In this document: positions 43,102 to 51,060 of the stretch, in pieces
How positions within the stretch are numbered: position 1 is the stretch's first letter
Layout: every line of letters starts with the position of its first letter
Origin: Prevotella merdae
GTDB lineage: Bacteria > Bacteroidota > Bacteroidia > Bacteroidales > Bacteroidaceae
Assembly: GCF_900290275.1 (NCBI RefSeq)
Contig: NZ_LT985323.1
Span: forward strand, 1,265,241-1,329,240
Length of the DNA: 64,000 nucleotides
Direction of reading: 5' to 3'
Made by a program: the position numbers and the translations under genes
The notes under the pieces: model-generated
What the model saw: the letters and a program-made list of their open reading frames with translations, nothing else
Databases searched by the model: none
What the model was told of the DNA's origin: nothing

Positions 43102-43845
43102 ATGAAACGATTAGTCAGTATTATATATATGTGTTTGGCGGTGATCTTGCTGTCTCCGCCCAGGACCGAACGGTAGAGAACCGTCCGTATACCGACTTGC
43201 GTCCTTTGCATTTTGGTGTATTAGTGGGCACTCATGTGCAGGATGTGGAGTTGATGAATGCCGGTCCGCAGATAATTGTGGCGATGACGGTACACAGTAG
43301 GAGGCGCTTGTCACTACCGACCAAAGCCGTTGGGACCCGGGCATAAACGTGGGAGTGCTTGGCGAGTTTCGCCTTTCACAGCATTTCCAGTTTCGTGTTG
43401 CTCAGATGATGTATTTCGGTTCGCGCCACGTTGTGTTCTGCGACCTCAAGACGTTAGACGTAATGGCAAGCCCGAGGAGTTGCATCAGGACATGAAGTCG
43501 GCATATATAGCTTGCTCTGCCGACATTATTTTTGCCGCGCCACGCTTCAACAACCATCGTCCTTATCTCATGGCTGGCGTGTCGCCAATGATAAACCTCA
43601 GTTCCAAGACCAGCGACTACCTTAAGCTCAAGCGTCAGACGTTTGCCCTGGAAGTGGGCATGGAATACGATTTCTATCTGCCTTTCTTCAAATTGCGGCC
43701 TGAGCTTAAGTTTGTTTATGCTCTTGGCAACACGCTCGACACAAAGCATCCGCAGGAGATTCGCGACAAGAACCTTCTGAAGTATGCCCAGTCGGCATCC
43801 GAGACCAAGACCAAAATGGTGGTGTTCAGCTTCTATTTTGAGTAG
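43102..43845 (+). pseudogene. porT: Frameshifted second porT copy
   Basis: The sequence matches PorT (32167-32913) along its whole length. It begins MKRLVSIIYMCLAVILLS, and even the start-proximal DNA is similar. Disruptions are a frameshift near 43155 (before AQDRTVENRP), another near 43280 (before DDGTQ), an in-frame TAG near 43293 and a third frameshift near 43460 (before NGKPEELHQ). From about 43466 to the end the frame is intact (MKSAYIACSADIIFAAPRFN ... FYFE). With at least four lesions it cannot make PorT. Its codons are richer in G and C than those of the intact gene, so the copies diverged before decay or came from another lineage. It overlaps the end of the RDD gene by 20 nt. Confidence 0.85.
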
Positions 43846-44554
43846 TGAGATAAAGGTAGTCGTTGAGCACAGTGGTGAGAAACTCGCGGCTGTTGCCCCA
43901 GTCGGCATTGGCAGGCATTTGTATCACCCGAGCTACTTTGGCGGCAAGACTTTCTATACGTTCGTCAGATGCCTTGGCATCTGGTGCTACAGTGCGGCGC
44001 AATATGTTAGCTTGGTGAGGCGACAGTTGCGCCGCATTGTCGTATGTGGGCTTATATCCTCGGCGGGCGTAGGCAAATTCGCCAAGCGAGATGTGCATGC
44101 GGCTCATGTCGGTTTGGCGTATCACCATAGTGCCAGCAGCAAGGTCGCCAAGCCGTTGGTGGCGGCGTGTGGCGAGTATGAACACCAGTCCCAGGCAGCT
44201 CATCCATATATCAACAATCTCGCACACATATCTTAGAAACAGCGCGCCTGCCGTTGGCGACGAGCCGTCGGCCATTACCACACGTGTCTTCATGGCATAT
44301 TTTCCCACGGTCTGTCCGTCAAACAGCAGTTCCGAGAGGAATGTGTAGGCAAGGGCAGGCAGAAACACGAGAAACACGTAAATGCCCTGCATGACATCGT
44401 CGCTGAATCCTGGGGTGTGGCGCAGGAATGTTCCTGTGGCGTACAAATATACAGATATCAGCACAAGGTCGATGATGCGCCCCACGATGCGGTCGCCTAC
44501 GTTTGCTGGAGTCTGCTCTATGCAGACAAAATTGCCTGTTGTAATGTCCGACAT
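43826..44554 (-). CDS. RDD family membrane protein
   Basis: This inner-membrane protein of about 242 residues has three or so helices. The RDD signature region (PANVGDRIVGRIIDLVLIS) contains the conserved Arg and Asp residues. A second motif region (TVGKYAMKTRVVMADGSSPT) precedes a C-terminal cytoplasmic tail of about 90 residues. I start at MSDITTGNFVCIEQTPANVG (44554); an ATG 27 nt upstream adds residues atypical for the family. The gene is divergent from the SpoIIM/MoxR gene set, with which RDD genes are commonly neighbours in Bacteroidetes. Function is unknown; some RDD proteins act in ion transport. Confidence 0.85.
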   Translation of the reverse strand: MSDITTGNFVCIEQTPANVGDRIVGRIIDLVLISVYLYATGTFLRHTPGFSDDVMQGIYVFLVFLPALAYTFLSELLFDGQTVGKYAMKTRVVMADGSSPTAGALFLRYVCEIVDIWMSCLGLVFILATRRHQRLGDLAAGTMVIRQTDMSRMHISLGEFAYARRGYKPTYDNAAQLSPHQANILRRTVAPDAKASDERIESLAAKVARVIQMPANADWGNSREFLTTVLNDYLYLTTQNRS

Positions 44555-44578
44555 ATATTTTCTGTTGATTTTTGATTG

Positions 44579-44605
44579 CAAAATTAACTTTTTTCTTTAA
44601 ATTTG
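44579..44605. promoter_or_regulatory. Overlapping divergent promoters of RDD and SpoIIM genes
   Basis: Minus-strand TAATTTTG (44586-44579) and plus-strand TAAATTTG (44598-44605) are 11 nt apart and face away from each other. The two transcripts probably cannot initiate at the same time. Confidence 0.6.
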
Positions 44606-44640
44606 CCATTCATAAACACAATTATTTTAACCCGCAAGCA

Positions 44641-45591
44641 ATGAACGAACTCACATTCATACAAAACAACATAGAAAAGTGGGAACATGTGGAGATAATG
44701 ACCAAAGACCTATCGCAGGAGACGCCCGACGACATAGCCGATGCCTATAGCGACGTGACAGCCGACCTTGCCTTTGCCTACACACATTATCCTTCGTCGC
44801 GCATCGCCATGTATCTTAACAACTTGGCGGCTGTGCTCCACAACGCCATCTACCGCAACAAGCGCGAGAGACGTTCGCGCCTTATCACGTTCTGGACGCG
44901 TGAGGTGCCGGCCACGATGTATGCCGAGCGGTGTCATCTGCTTGCGTCGTTCGTGGTGTTCTGCATCAGTGTGCTTATTGGGGTGGCGTCGCAGTTGGCT
45001 GAGCCCGACTTCTGCCGGATAATCCTTGGCGACGGTTATGTGGAGCAGACGTTGCAGAACATATCCAACGGCACACCGATGGCTGTGTACGACGGTGGAG
45101 CGGAGAGCACAATGTTCCTCGGCATAACCATCAACAACATAGGTGTGGCGTTTCGCATTTTCGCCTTTGGACTTATGTCGAGCTTGTTCAGTGCCTTACT
45201 GCTGTTGTACAATGGCATAATGCTCGGCTGCTTCGAGACATTCTTTGCCCAACACGGATTGTTAGGCGAGTCGATGCTTGCCGTATTCCTGCATGGCACT
45301 CTTGAGATTTCGGCCATCATCGTAGCAGGAACCGCAGGACTTGCCATAGGCAATAGTTGGCTTTTCCCAGGCACTTACTCGCGCTTCTATGCCTTCCGTC
45401 AGGGGGCAAAGCGCGGATTGAAAATAGTGGTAGGCACGGTGCCGGTGTTCATCGTTGCCGGATTCGTTGAGGGCTACATCACCCGTCACACCGAGATAGC
45501 CGACGGCTTGCGCTTAGGGTTCATACTGCTTTCCTTGGCGTTTGTCTTAGGCTACTATGTGGTGTTGCCATGGTTTCAGAACAGAAAATAA
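44641..45591 (+). CDS. Stage II sporulation protein M family membrane protein
   Basis: This is a protein of about 316 residues from ATG 44641 (MNELTFIQNNIEKWEHVEIM). A soluble N-terminal helical region of about 100 residues is followed by five or so membrane helices. It includes the family-conserved NNIGVAFRIFAFGLMSSLFSA and HGTLEISAIIVAGTAGL. The HGxxE motif is typical of SpoIIM/DUF95 proteins. In spore formers SpoIIM helps remodel peptidoglycan at the engulfing septum. In this non-sporulating lineage the role is unknown, and the gene regularly accompanies MoxR and DUF58 genes. It opens the plus-strand operon. Confidence 0.85.
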   Translation: MNELTFIQNNIEKWEHVEIMTKDLSQETPDDIADAYSDVTADLAFAYTHYPSSRIAMYLNNLAAVLHNAIYRNKRERRSRLITFWTREVPATMYAERCHLLASFVVFCISVLIGVASQLAEPDFCRIILGDGYVEQTLQNISNGTPMAVYDGGAESTMFLGITINNIGVAFRIFAFGLMSSLFSALLLLYNGIMLGCFETFFAQHGLLGESMLAVFLHGTLEISAIIVAGTAGLAIGNSWLFPGTYSRFYAFRQGAKRGLKIVVGTVPVFIVAGFVEGYITRHTEIADGLRLGFILLSLAFVLGYYVVLPWFQNRK

Positions 45592-45622
45592 TCATTCGTA
45601 AATCATTAAAAATTATCAAGAT

Positions 45623-46606
45623 ATGGGTTTCATACAGCATCAAGTTCCCCCTCTTTACCGTCGCCGCACATTCAGCGACAAGTTTACCGACACCACCGAC
45701 TTCATCACCGCCAACTGGCGAGTGCTGTTGCGTATGCTCACCATTGTGTTGCTGCCTCTGTGCTTGCTGCAAGCCTTGAACGTCAATACGCTCATGTCGA
45801 GCATGTATGGCGACATGGTGGGCAATGGTGATGTGAGCGACACACTTGTGGGTTTCGCCCTCAACTATGGTGCGCTCATGGTGTTTGGAATCATAGCCAC
45901 AGTATTGTTTATATGTATAGTATATACACTCATGCAACTGTATCATGAGCAGAACGCCGACGGCACACCTGCCCATCCCAACCTTAACAGCATTACCTTC
46001 GCCCAATTTCGTCCGCTGATGATGCGTCAGGTGCGTTCGGCATGCAAGGCAATAGGGGCCTTTCTGCTCTTCTTCGTTGTGCTTATGGTGTTTATGGTGG
46101 TAGCGGCAGTGGTGTTTGCCACAATGACCACGTCTTTAGGCTCCAACGAGGCAGGCGTTGTGTTGGTTGTCATCTTTGTATATGCCATTGTGCTTATGCT
46201 TTTGCCACCGATAGCGATGGTAGTCCCCGTATTCTCCTTTGAGAAGATAGGCTTTTGGGCAGGTCTCAAGAAGTCGCTTGTGTATGGATTCAAGACATGG
46301 CGCGGCGTGGTTGCAGTGACGATAGTTGTAGGTCTTATGGTGGGCATGGTGCTCGGCGTGCTCGGTTTGCCGTTCTTCATGATGACCATGTTCAAGGCGT
46401 TGTTTGCTGTTCAAACCTCAGGCGAATATACCTTCACCAACTCCGTTTGGTATTCATTCCTTCAGTATCTGTCGGCCATTGTCTACGTGTATGCCAGCTA
46501 CATTGGCTATGCCGTGATGCTTGTGGCGCTTGCCTATCAGTATGGTCATGCCCGCGAGAAAATTGATGGCGACGAATTCTTCGACAATGCCAATGGTTAT
46601 GACTGA
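45623..46606 (+). CDS. Six-helix membrane protein of unknown function
   Basis: This 327-residue protein has a basic, soluble N-terminus (HQVPPLYRRRTFSDKFTDTT) and about six hydrophobic helices. An amphipathic stretch (FSFEKIGFWAGLKKSLVYGF) resembles membrane domains of the glycerophosphodiester phosphodiesterase type. No catalytic motif is seen. It lies 31 nt after the spoIIM-like gene and overlaps the next gene by 8 nt, so it belongs to the MoxR operon. I do not assign a function. Confidence 0.8.
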   Translation: MGFIQHQVPPLYRRRTFSDKFTDTTDFITANWRVLLRMLTIVLLPLCLLQALNVNTLMSSMYGDMVGNGDVSDTLVGFALNYGALMVFGIIATVLFICIVYTLMQLYHEQNADGTPAHPNLNSITFAQFRPLMMRQVRSACKAIGAFLLFFVVLMVFMVVAAVVFATMTTSLGSNEAGVVLVVIFVYAIVLMLLPPIAMVVPVFSFEKIGFWAGLKKSLVYGFKTWRGVVAVTIVVGLMVGMVLGVLGLPFFMMTMFKALFAVQTSGEYTFTNSVWYSFLQYLSAIVYVYASYIGYAVMLVALAYQYGHAREKIDGDEFFDNANGYD

Positions 46607-47228
46607 TACACTGGCTGTAGACACTCTGCTGATAGCCCGGTGGCGCGACAATCCTGAGTTCGACTATGACGCTGAGTTCCGAGGCTCTGGCTTTTCGCTC
46701 TGGGATTGGATTGAGCGTAGGATTGCCGATCTTGTGGACAGGCTTTTCGGCAATACTATGTTGGGCGACTGGAGCAATGTGGTGTGGTATGTGCTTGGCT
46801 TTTCGGCTATAGTGGCAATCGTGCTGTTTGTGTTCTATCGTCATCCCGAATTGCTGCACGTGTTGCGCCGTGGTGCCAAGGCTAAGGAGGAATATGAGGT
46901 GGTGGAGGACACCATCTATGGCATCGACTTTCCCGCTGCCATTGCCCAGGCCATGTCGCGTGGCGACTATCGCGAGGCTGTGCGCCTGAGCTATCTTCAG
47001 GCATTGCGCCACTTGAGCGATGCCAATATCATCGATTGGCAACCCTCGAAGACTCCCGCGCAATACGTGCGTGAATATCCCGACGAGCTGTTCAACCGTA
47101 CTACCGCAGTGTTCATACGTGTGAGGTATGGCGGGTTTGAAGCCACCAAGACCATGGCTGAGACTATGGCAAAGGATGTGGCAGACATCATGTCGAAAGC
47201 GATAGAGCAGAAAGGAGGCGGGCAATGA
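46599..47228 (+). CDS. DUF4129 domain protein
   Basis: This is a 209-residue protein with one central membrane helix (WYVLGFSAIVAIVLFVFY). Its C-terminal cytoplasmic domain (AMSRGDYREAVRLSYLQALRHL ... EYPDELFNRTTAVFIRVRYGG) fits DUF4129, commonly found beside transglutaminase or MoxR genes. I start at 46599, where ATG overlaps the upstream stop (ATGACTGA), an arrangement that favours translational coupling. Longer in-frame starts lie inside the previous gene. The stop overlaps the next start (ATGA). Confidence 0.8.
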   Translation: MTDTLAVDTLLIARWRDNPEFDYDAEFRGSGFSLWDWIERRIADLVDRLFGNTMLGDWSNVVWYVLGFSAIVAIVLFVFYRHPELLHVLRRGAKAKEEYEVVEDTIYGIDFPAAIAQAMSRGDYREAVRLSYLQALRHLSDANIIDWQPSKTPAQYVREYPDELFNRTTAVFIRVRYGGFEATKTMAETMAKDVADIMSKAIEQKGGGQ

Positions 47229-48643
47229 AGCGACTGTATATATATATAATAGGTATAGTGATAGCCACATTCCTCTGCTTCGCTCTAGGTCAGCGTATGC
47301 CTCGAACGTTCACGTGGAAGGCAACCTTTGCCCATGCCGACCGCCAACCTTTCGGCTGCTATGTGTTCGACAGTGTGATGGCGCAGTCGATGCCCAAGGG
47401 GTATAGTGTGGAGCGTCGCACGTTCAAACAATTGTTAGGCAATGCTGATTTACAGGGGAAGAACATTCTCGTGCTATGCGATTACCTTAATATGAAAGAG
47501 CTTGACTTTGAAGCCATGGACAGTCTGTTGCACCGTGGAGCCAAGGTGATGCTTGCTTATCATAATGCGGGCTTCACAGAAACCGACTCCATTCTCGCCT
47601 ACAACTATGGTGTGAATGTTCATCTTGGCTCGCAATTTTGGTTGCCTACGGTGAAGGGTATGCTTCGCAATGGCGACCATGATCTATATGACACGGTGAG
47701 ATGGCGAACAGACGACCCCGTGTTCCCGCAACGCAACTATAGACTGTTCAGTCAGCTTGTGTCGGGAATCGTGATTACCGACCGCCATCGCATTGACTCC
47801 GTGAAGTATGACTCGCTTGTGCTCAGCACCCTAAACTATTCATATCCCGATGTGCAATGTCCTTTCTTCCCAACGCAACTCAAGCATCTTAAGGAAAAGG
47901 CACGCAGCAAGGGCGAACTGAAACAATTGGAATTGGACTATTATGACTACGATTGCGACTGGCAAGGCAAGCAAGCGGATGAGGACACAAGCTGTGAGTT
48001 CCCGGTTGCAGTGAAGCGAAAGGTGGGGCAGGGCGAGCTTATCGTCGTCTCCATGCCGTATGTCTTCACCAACTATGGTGTGCTCACCCACGAAGTGTCG
48101 CCCTTGCTGATGCGACTGATGACGCAGATAGCCGACCGCCCAGTATTGCGCACCACAAGCTACATGAAGAGTTACGACGAGTTGGAAGCCGAGATGTCGC
48201 CCATGCGCTATGTGCTTGGCAGTCGTGAGCTTAGGCGAGCGTGGTATCTGTTGGCTTTTGTCACGGTGCTGTTCTGCGTGTTCAAGGCACGTCGCCGACA
48301 GCGCATCATTCCCGTTGTGGCCGAGCCAAAGAATCATAGCTTGGAGTTTGCGCGACTCGTGGGTACGCTCTACTGGCAGCGGGGAGACAATGTAGACCTC
48401 GTGCGCAAGAAGTTCCTACTCTTTGCCGAGCGCATACGCATGACATTGGCTGTGGATATAGTAGATGCGAAACCCGATGATGCTACCATAGCTCTCATGG
48501 CCCGCCGCACCGGACTTGACAAGGAAACCTTGGACGAGGAGATAGGTCGTCTGCGTATGGACTATTGGACCGAGGGAACGCTGAGCGACATGGAAATGCG
48601 CTGGGCGGTGGACTGCATGAACCGAATAGCAGGAAAACTGTAG
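47225..48643 (+). CDS. DUF4350 domain protein
   Basis: This is a 472-residue protein with an N-terminal anchor (LYIYIIGIVIATFLCFALG). A periplasmic domain of about 280 residues follows, related in pattern to DUF4350 (NILVLCDYLNMKELDFEAMDS, GAKVMLAYHN, GQGELIVVSMPYVFTNYGV). A second helix near residue 340 (AWYLLAFVTVLFCVFKARRR) precedes a cytoplasmic tail of about 115 residues. The periplasmic part resembles the glutamine-amidotransferase-like fold used by ABC-associated glide-type proteins. It starts at ATGA on the stop of the DUF4129 gene. Function is unknown, but genes of this set usually surround MoxR ATPases. Confidence 0.8.
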   Translation: MKRLYIYIIGIVIATFLCFALGQRMPRTFTWKATFAHADRQPFGCYVFDSVMAQSMPKGYSVERRTFKQLLGNADLQGKNILVLCDYLNMKELDFEAMDSLLHRGAKVMLAYHNAGFTETDSILAYNYGVNVHLGSQFWLPTVKGMLRNGDHDLYDTVRWRTDDPVFPQRNYRLFSQLVSGIVITDRHRIDSVKYDSLVLSTLNYSYPDVQCPFFPTQLKHLKEKARSKGELKQLELDYYDYDCDWQGKQADEDTSCEFPVAVKRKVGQGELIVVSMPYVFTNYGVLTHEVSPLLMRLMTQIADRPVLRTTSYMKSYDELEAEMSPMRYVLGSRELRRAWYLLAFVTVLFCVFKARRRQRIIPVVAEPKNHSLEFARLVGTLYWQRGDNVDLVRKKFLLFAERIRMTLAVDIVDAKPDDATIALMARRTGLDKETLDEEIGRLRMDYWTEGTLSDMEMRWAVDCMNRIAGKL

Positions 48644-48692
48644 AGAGAAAGTAATAACAAATGTAGAAAACAAAAAAAACGAAATATAAATA

Positions 48693-49655
48693 ATGGAAAC
48701 AAGAACCGACCTTACTGCCTTTGCCCGAAAGACGGGCGAGATAAAGCAGCGTATAGCCGAAATAATTGTAGGACAGACTGAAGCCGTGGACCTGCTGCTC
48801 ACATGCGTCATTGCCGACGGACATGTGCTGCTTGAGGGTGTGCCCGGAGTGGCAAAGACTCTACTCGCACGTCTTGTGTCGCGACTCATCGACGCGCGTT
48901 TCTCGCGTGTGCAGTTCACTCCCGACCTCATGCCGAGCGATGTTCTCGGCACATCGGTGTTTAATATGAAGACATCGGAGTTTGACTTCCATCCCGGACC
49001 TGCCTTTGCCGACATTGTGCTTGCCGACGAAATAAACCGTGCTCCTGCCAAGACTCAGGCTGCACTCTTCGAGGTTATGGAGGAGCGCCAAGCCACTATC
49101 GACGGCACGTCTTATGTCATGGGCGATGTATACACCATCATTGCCACGCAGAATCCGGTGGAACACGAGGGCACGTATCGTTTGCCCGAGGCACAGCTCG
49201 ACCGCTTTCTGATGAAGATAACAATGGGTTATCCCTCGGTGGAAGAGGAGGTGGAGATATTGAGCAGGCATAATGCACGCTCCAATTTCTCGCGTCTTGA
49301 CGATGTGCAGCCCGTGATAACCAAGGACGAGTTGCTCGGTCTGCGTGACATGCTCGACAGTGTTGTGGTCGACGCTTCTTTGTTGCGCTACATTGCTCAG
49401 ATAGTTGCCGAGAGCCGTGAGTCAAGAGCTGTGTATGTGGGATGCTCGCCTCGTGCGTCGGTTGCCATGCTTCAGTGTGCCAAGGCTTACGCTTTGCTTC
49501 AAGGTCGCGACTTTGTCACTCCCGACGACATAAAGACTGTTGCCCCCTACGTGATGCAGCACCGACTGCAACTCACTGCCGAGACCGAGATGGAGGGATT
49601 CACTCCCTTGGACGTGGCAAGAAAACTAATTGAAAAGGTGGAAGTGCCTAAGTAA
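48693..49655 (+). CDS. MoxR-type AAA+ ATPase
   Basis: This 320-residue cytoplasmic AAA+ ATPase has Walker A GVPGVAKT near residue 50, Walker B VLADEINRAPAKTQ near 108 and the sensor region IIATQNPVEHEGTYRLPEAQ near 150. The C-terminal lid is intact. MoxR proteins act as chaperones that insert metals or activate partner proteins, often with VWA-domain proteins. Here the partner is probably the DUF58 protein directly downstream. It lies 49 nt after the DUF4350 gene, which makes it the one clear gap in the tightly packed operon. Confidence 0.93.
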   Translation: METRTDLTAFARKTGEIKQRIAEIIVGQTEAVDLLLTCVIADGHVLLEGVPGVAKTLLARLVSRLIDARFSRVQFTPDLMPSDVLGTSVFNMKTSEFDFHPGPAFADIVLADEINRAPAKTQAALFEVMEERQATIDGTSYVMGDVYTIIATQNPVEHEGTYRLPEAQLDRFLMKITMGYPSVEEEVEILSRHNARSNFSRLDDVQPVITKDELLGLRDMLDSVVVDASLLRYIAQIVAESRESRAVYVGCSPRASVAMLQCAKAYALLQGRDFVTPDDIKTVAPYVMQHRLQLTAETEMEGFTPLDVARKLIEKVEVPK

Positions 49656-49671
49656 ACAAAACACAGAGAGA

Positions 49672-50982
49672 ATGTATCTTACAACCCGTTTCTACGCATT
49701 CGCCATAGTTGCCATCCTGCTGCTCGCAACCGGCAACTACAGTGCTCCGTTCTACACTGTTGGCATGGCGGCAGTGTGGCTGCTCCTCGCTGCCACCATT
49801 GCCGATATTGCAATTCTTTACAGTAGGCGTGGCATTGTTGCCTCGCGACAGCTTGCCGACAGACTGTCAAACGGCGACGACAACGACATACGTCTGCGCG
49901 TGGAGAGTAGCTATCCCTTTGCGTTGAGGCTAACTGTCATCGACGAGACTCCGTTTGTGTTTCAGCGTCGCGACGTTGACTTCCTTCTGAGGCTTAAGCC
50001 ACGCGAGGGCAAGACAATAGTGTATAAGCTGCGCCCCACGCAGCGTGGGGTGTATGGCTTTGGCAGAATACGTGTGTTTGTGAGGTCGGCTTTGTCGCTT
50101 GCCGAGCGTCGCTACACATGCGGCGAACCTCAGGATGCCAAGGTCTATCCCTCGTATCTCATGCTCCATAAGTATGAGTTGCTTGCCATGAACAACCGCC
50201 TTACCGAGATGGGCGTGAAGCGCATACGTCGTGCTGGCAACAACACTGAGTTTGAGCGTATAAAGGAATATGTAGAGGGCGACAACTACCGGTCGGTCAA
50301 CTGGAAGGCATCTGCTCGCCGACATCAGCTCATGGTGAATGTCTACGAGGACGAGAGGTCGCAGCAGATAGTGTCGGTCATCGACAAGGGCAGGCCTATG
50401 CAGCAGGCGTTCCAGGGTATGACTCTGCTCGACTATGCCATAAATGCCTCGCTCATGCTGTCGTATGTGGCTGTGCGCAAGGCCGACAAGGCAGGACTTG
50501 TATGCTTTGCCGACCATACCGACACATTCGTTGCCCCATCGCGCCGTCATGGACAGATGGAGCGGTTGCTCGACGCTTTGTACTCGCAGCAGACAAGGTG
50601 GAGCGAGAGCGACTTCGGGGATATGCTTGCCACTATCAACAAGCGACTCACCAAACGCTCACTGCTTGTAGTGTACACAAGCTTTGCCAACACCCAGGCC
50701 ATGACGCGCCAACTGCCTTATCTCAAGCAGCTTAACTTGCGGCATAAAGTGCTTGTGGTGTTCTTCGCCGACAATGAGATGCGCGACTTCGTCAACAGTT
50801 CTCCACGCTCTACAGAGGAATACTACCAGCACGTGATTGTGGAGAAAATGCTCTATGAGCAGCGACTCATTGTGTCGCAATTGCGCCAGCATGGCATATT
50901 GAGTATGCTAACCACGCCGCAGAACCTATCGGTGGATGTGGTGAATAGGTATCTGGAACTGAAGGAGAGGCAGGCTATATAG
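49672..50982 (+). CDS. DUF58 domain protein
   Basis: This protein of about 436 residues has two N-terminal helices (FAIVAILLLATGNYSA and GMAAVWLLLAATIADIAIL) and a cytoplasmic part with the DUF58 signature YVEGDNYRSVNWKASAR. A von Willebrand A-like C-terminus includes VSVIDKGRPM and LLVVYTSFAN. I start at ATG 49672 (MYLTTRFYAFAI), 16 nt after the MoxR stop; the upstream ATG at 49630 lies inside the MoxR gene and adds charged residues before the first helix. DUF58 proteins are regular partners of MoxR ATPases. Confidence 0.88.
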   Translation: MYLTTRFYAFAIVAILLLATGNYSAPFYTVGMAAVWLLLAATIADIAILYSRRGIVASRQLADRLSNGDDNDIRLRVESSYPFALRLTVIDETPFVFQRRDVDFLLRLKPREGKTIVYKLRPTQRGVYGFGRIRVFVRSALSLAERRYTCGEPQDAKVYPSYLMLHKYELLAMNNRLTEMGVKRIRRAGNNTEFERIKEYVEGDNYRSVNWKASARRHQLMVNVYEDERSQQIVSVIDKGRPMQQAFQGMTLLDYAINASLMLSYVAVRKADKAGLVCFADHTDTFVAPSRRHGQMERLLDALYSQQTRWSESDFGDMLATINKRLTKRSLLVVYTSFANTQAMTRQLPYLKQLNLRHKVLVVFFADNEMRDFVNSSPRSTEEYYQHVIVEKMLYEQRLIVSQLRQHGILSMLTTPQNLSVDVVNRYLELKERQAI

Positions 50983-51060
50983 GCTTCAGATAAAGTATAT
51001 ACAATATTAAATATTTGATTACTGAACTTCTGATAGTTCATTTAGATTATTTACTAAGAA

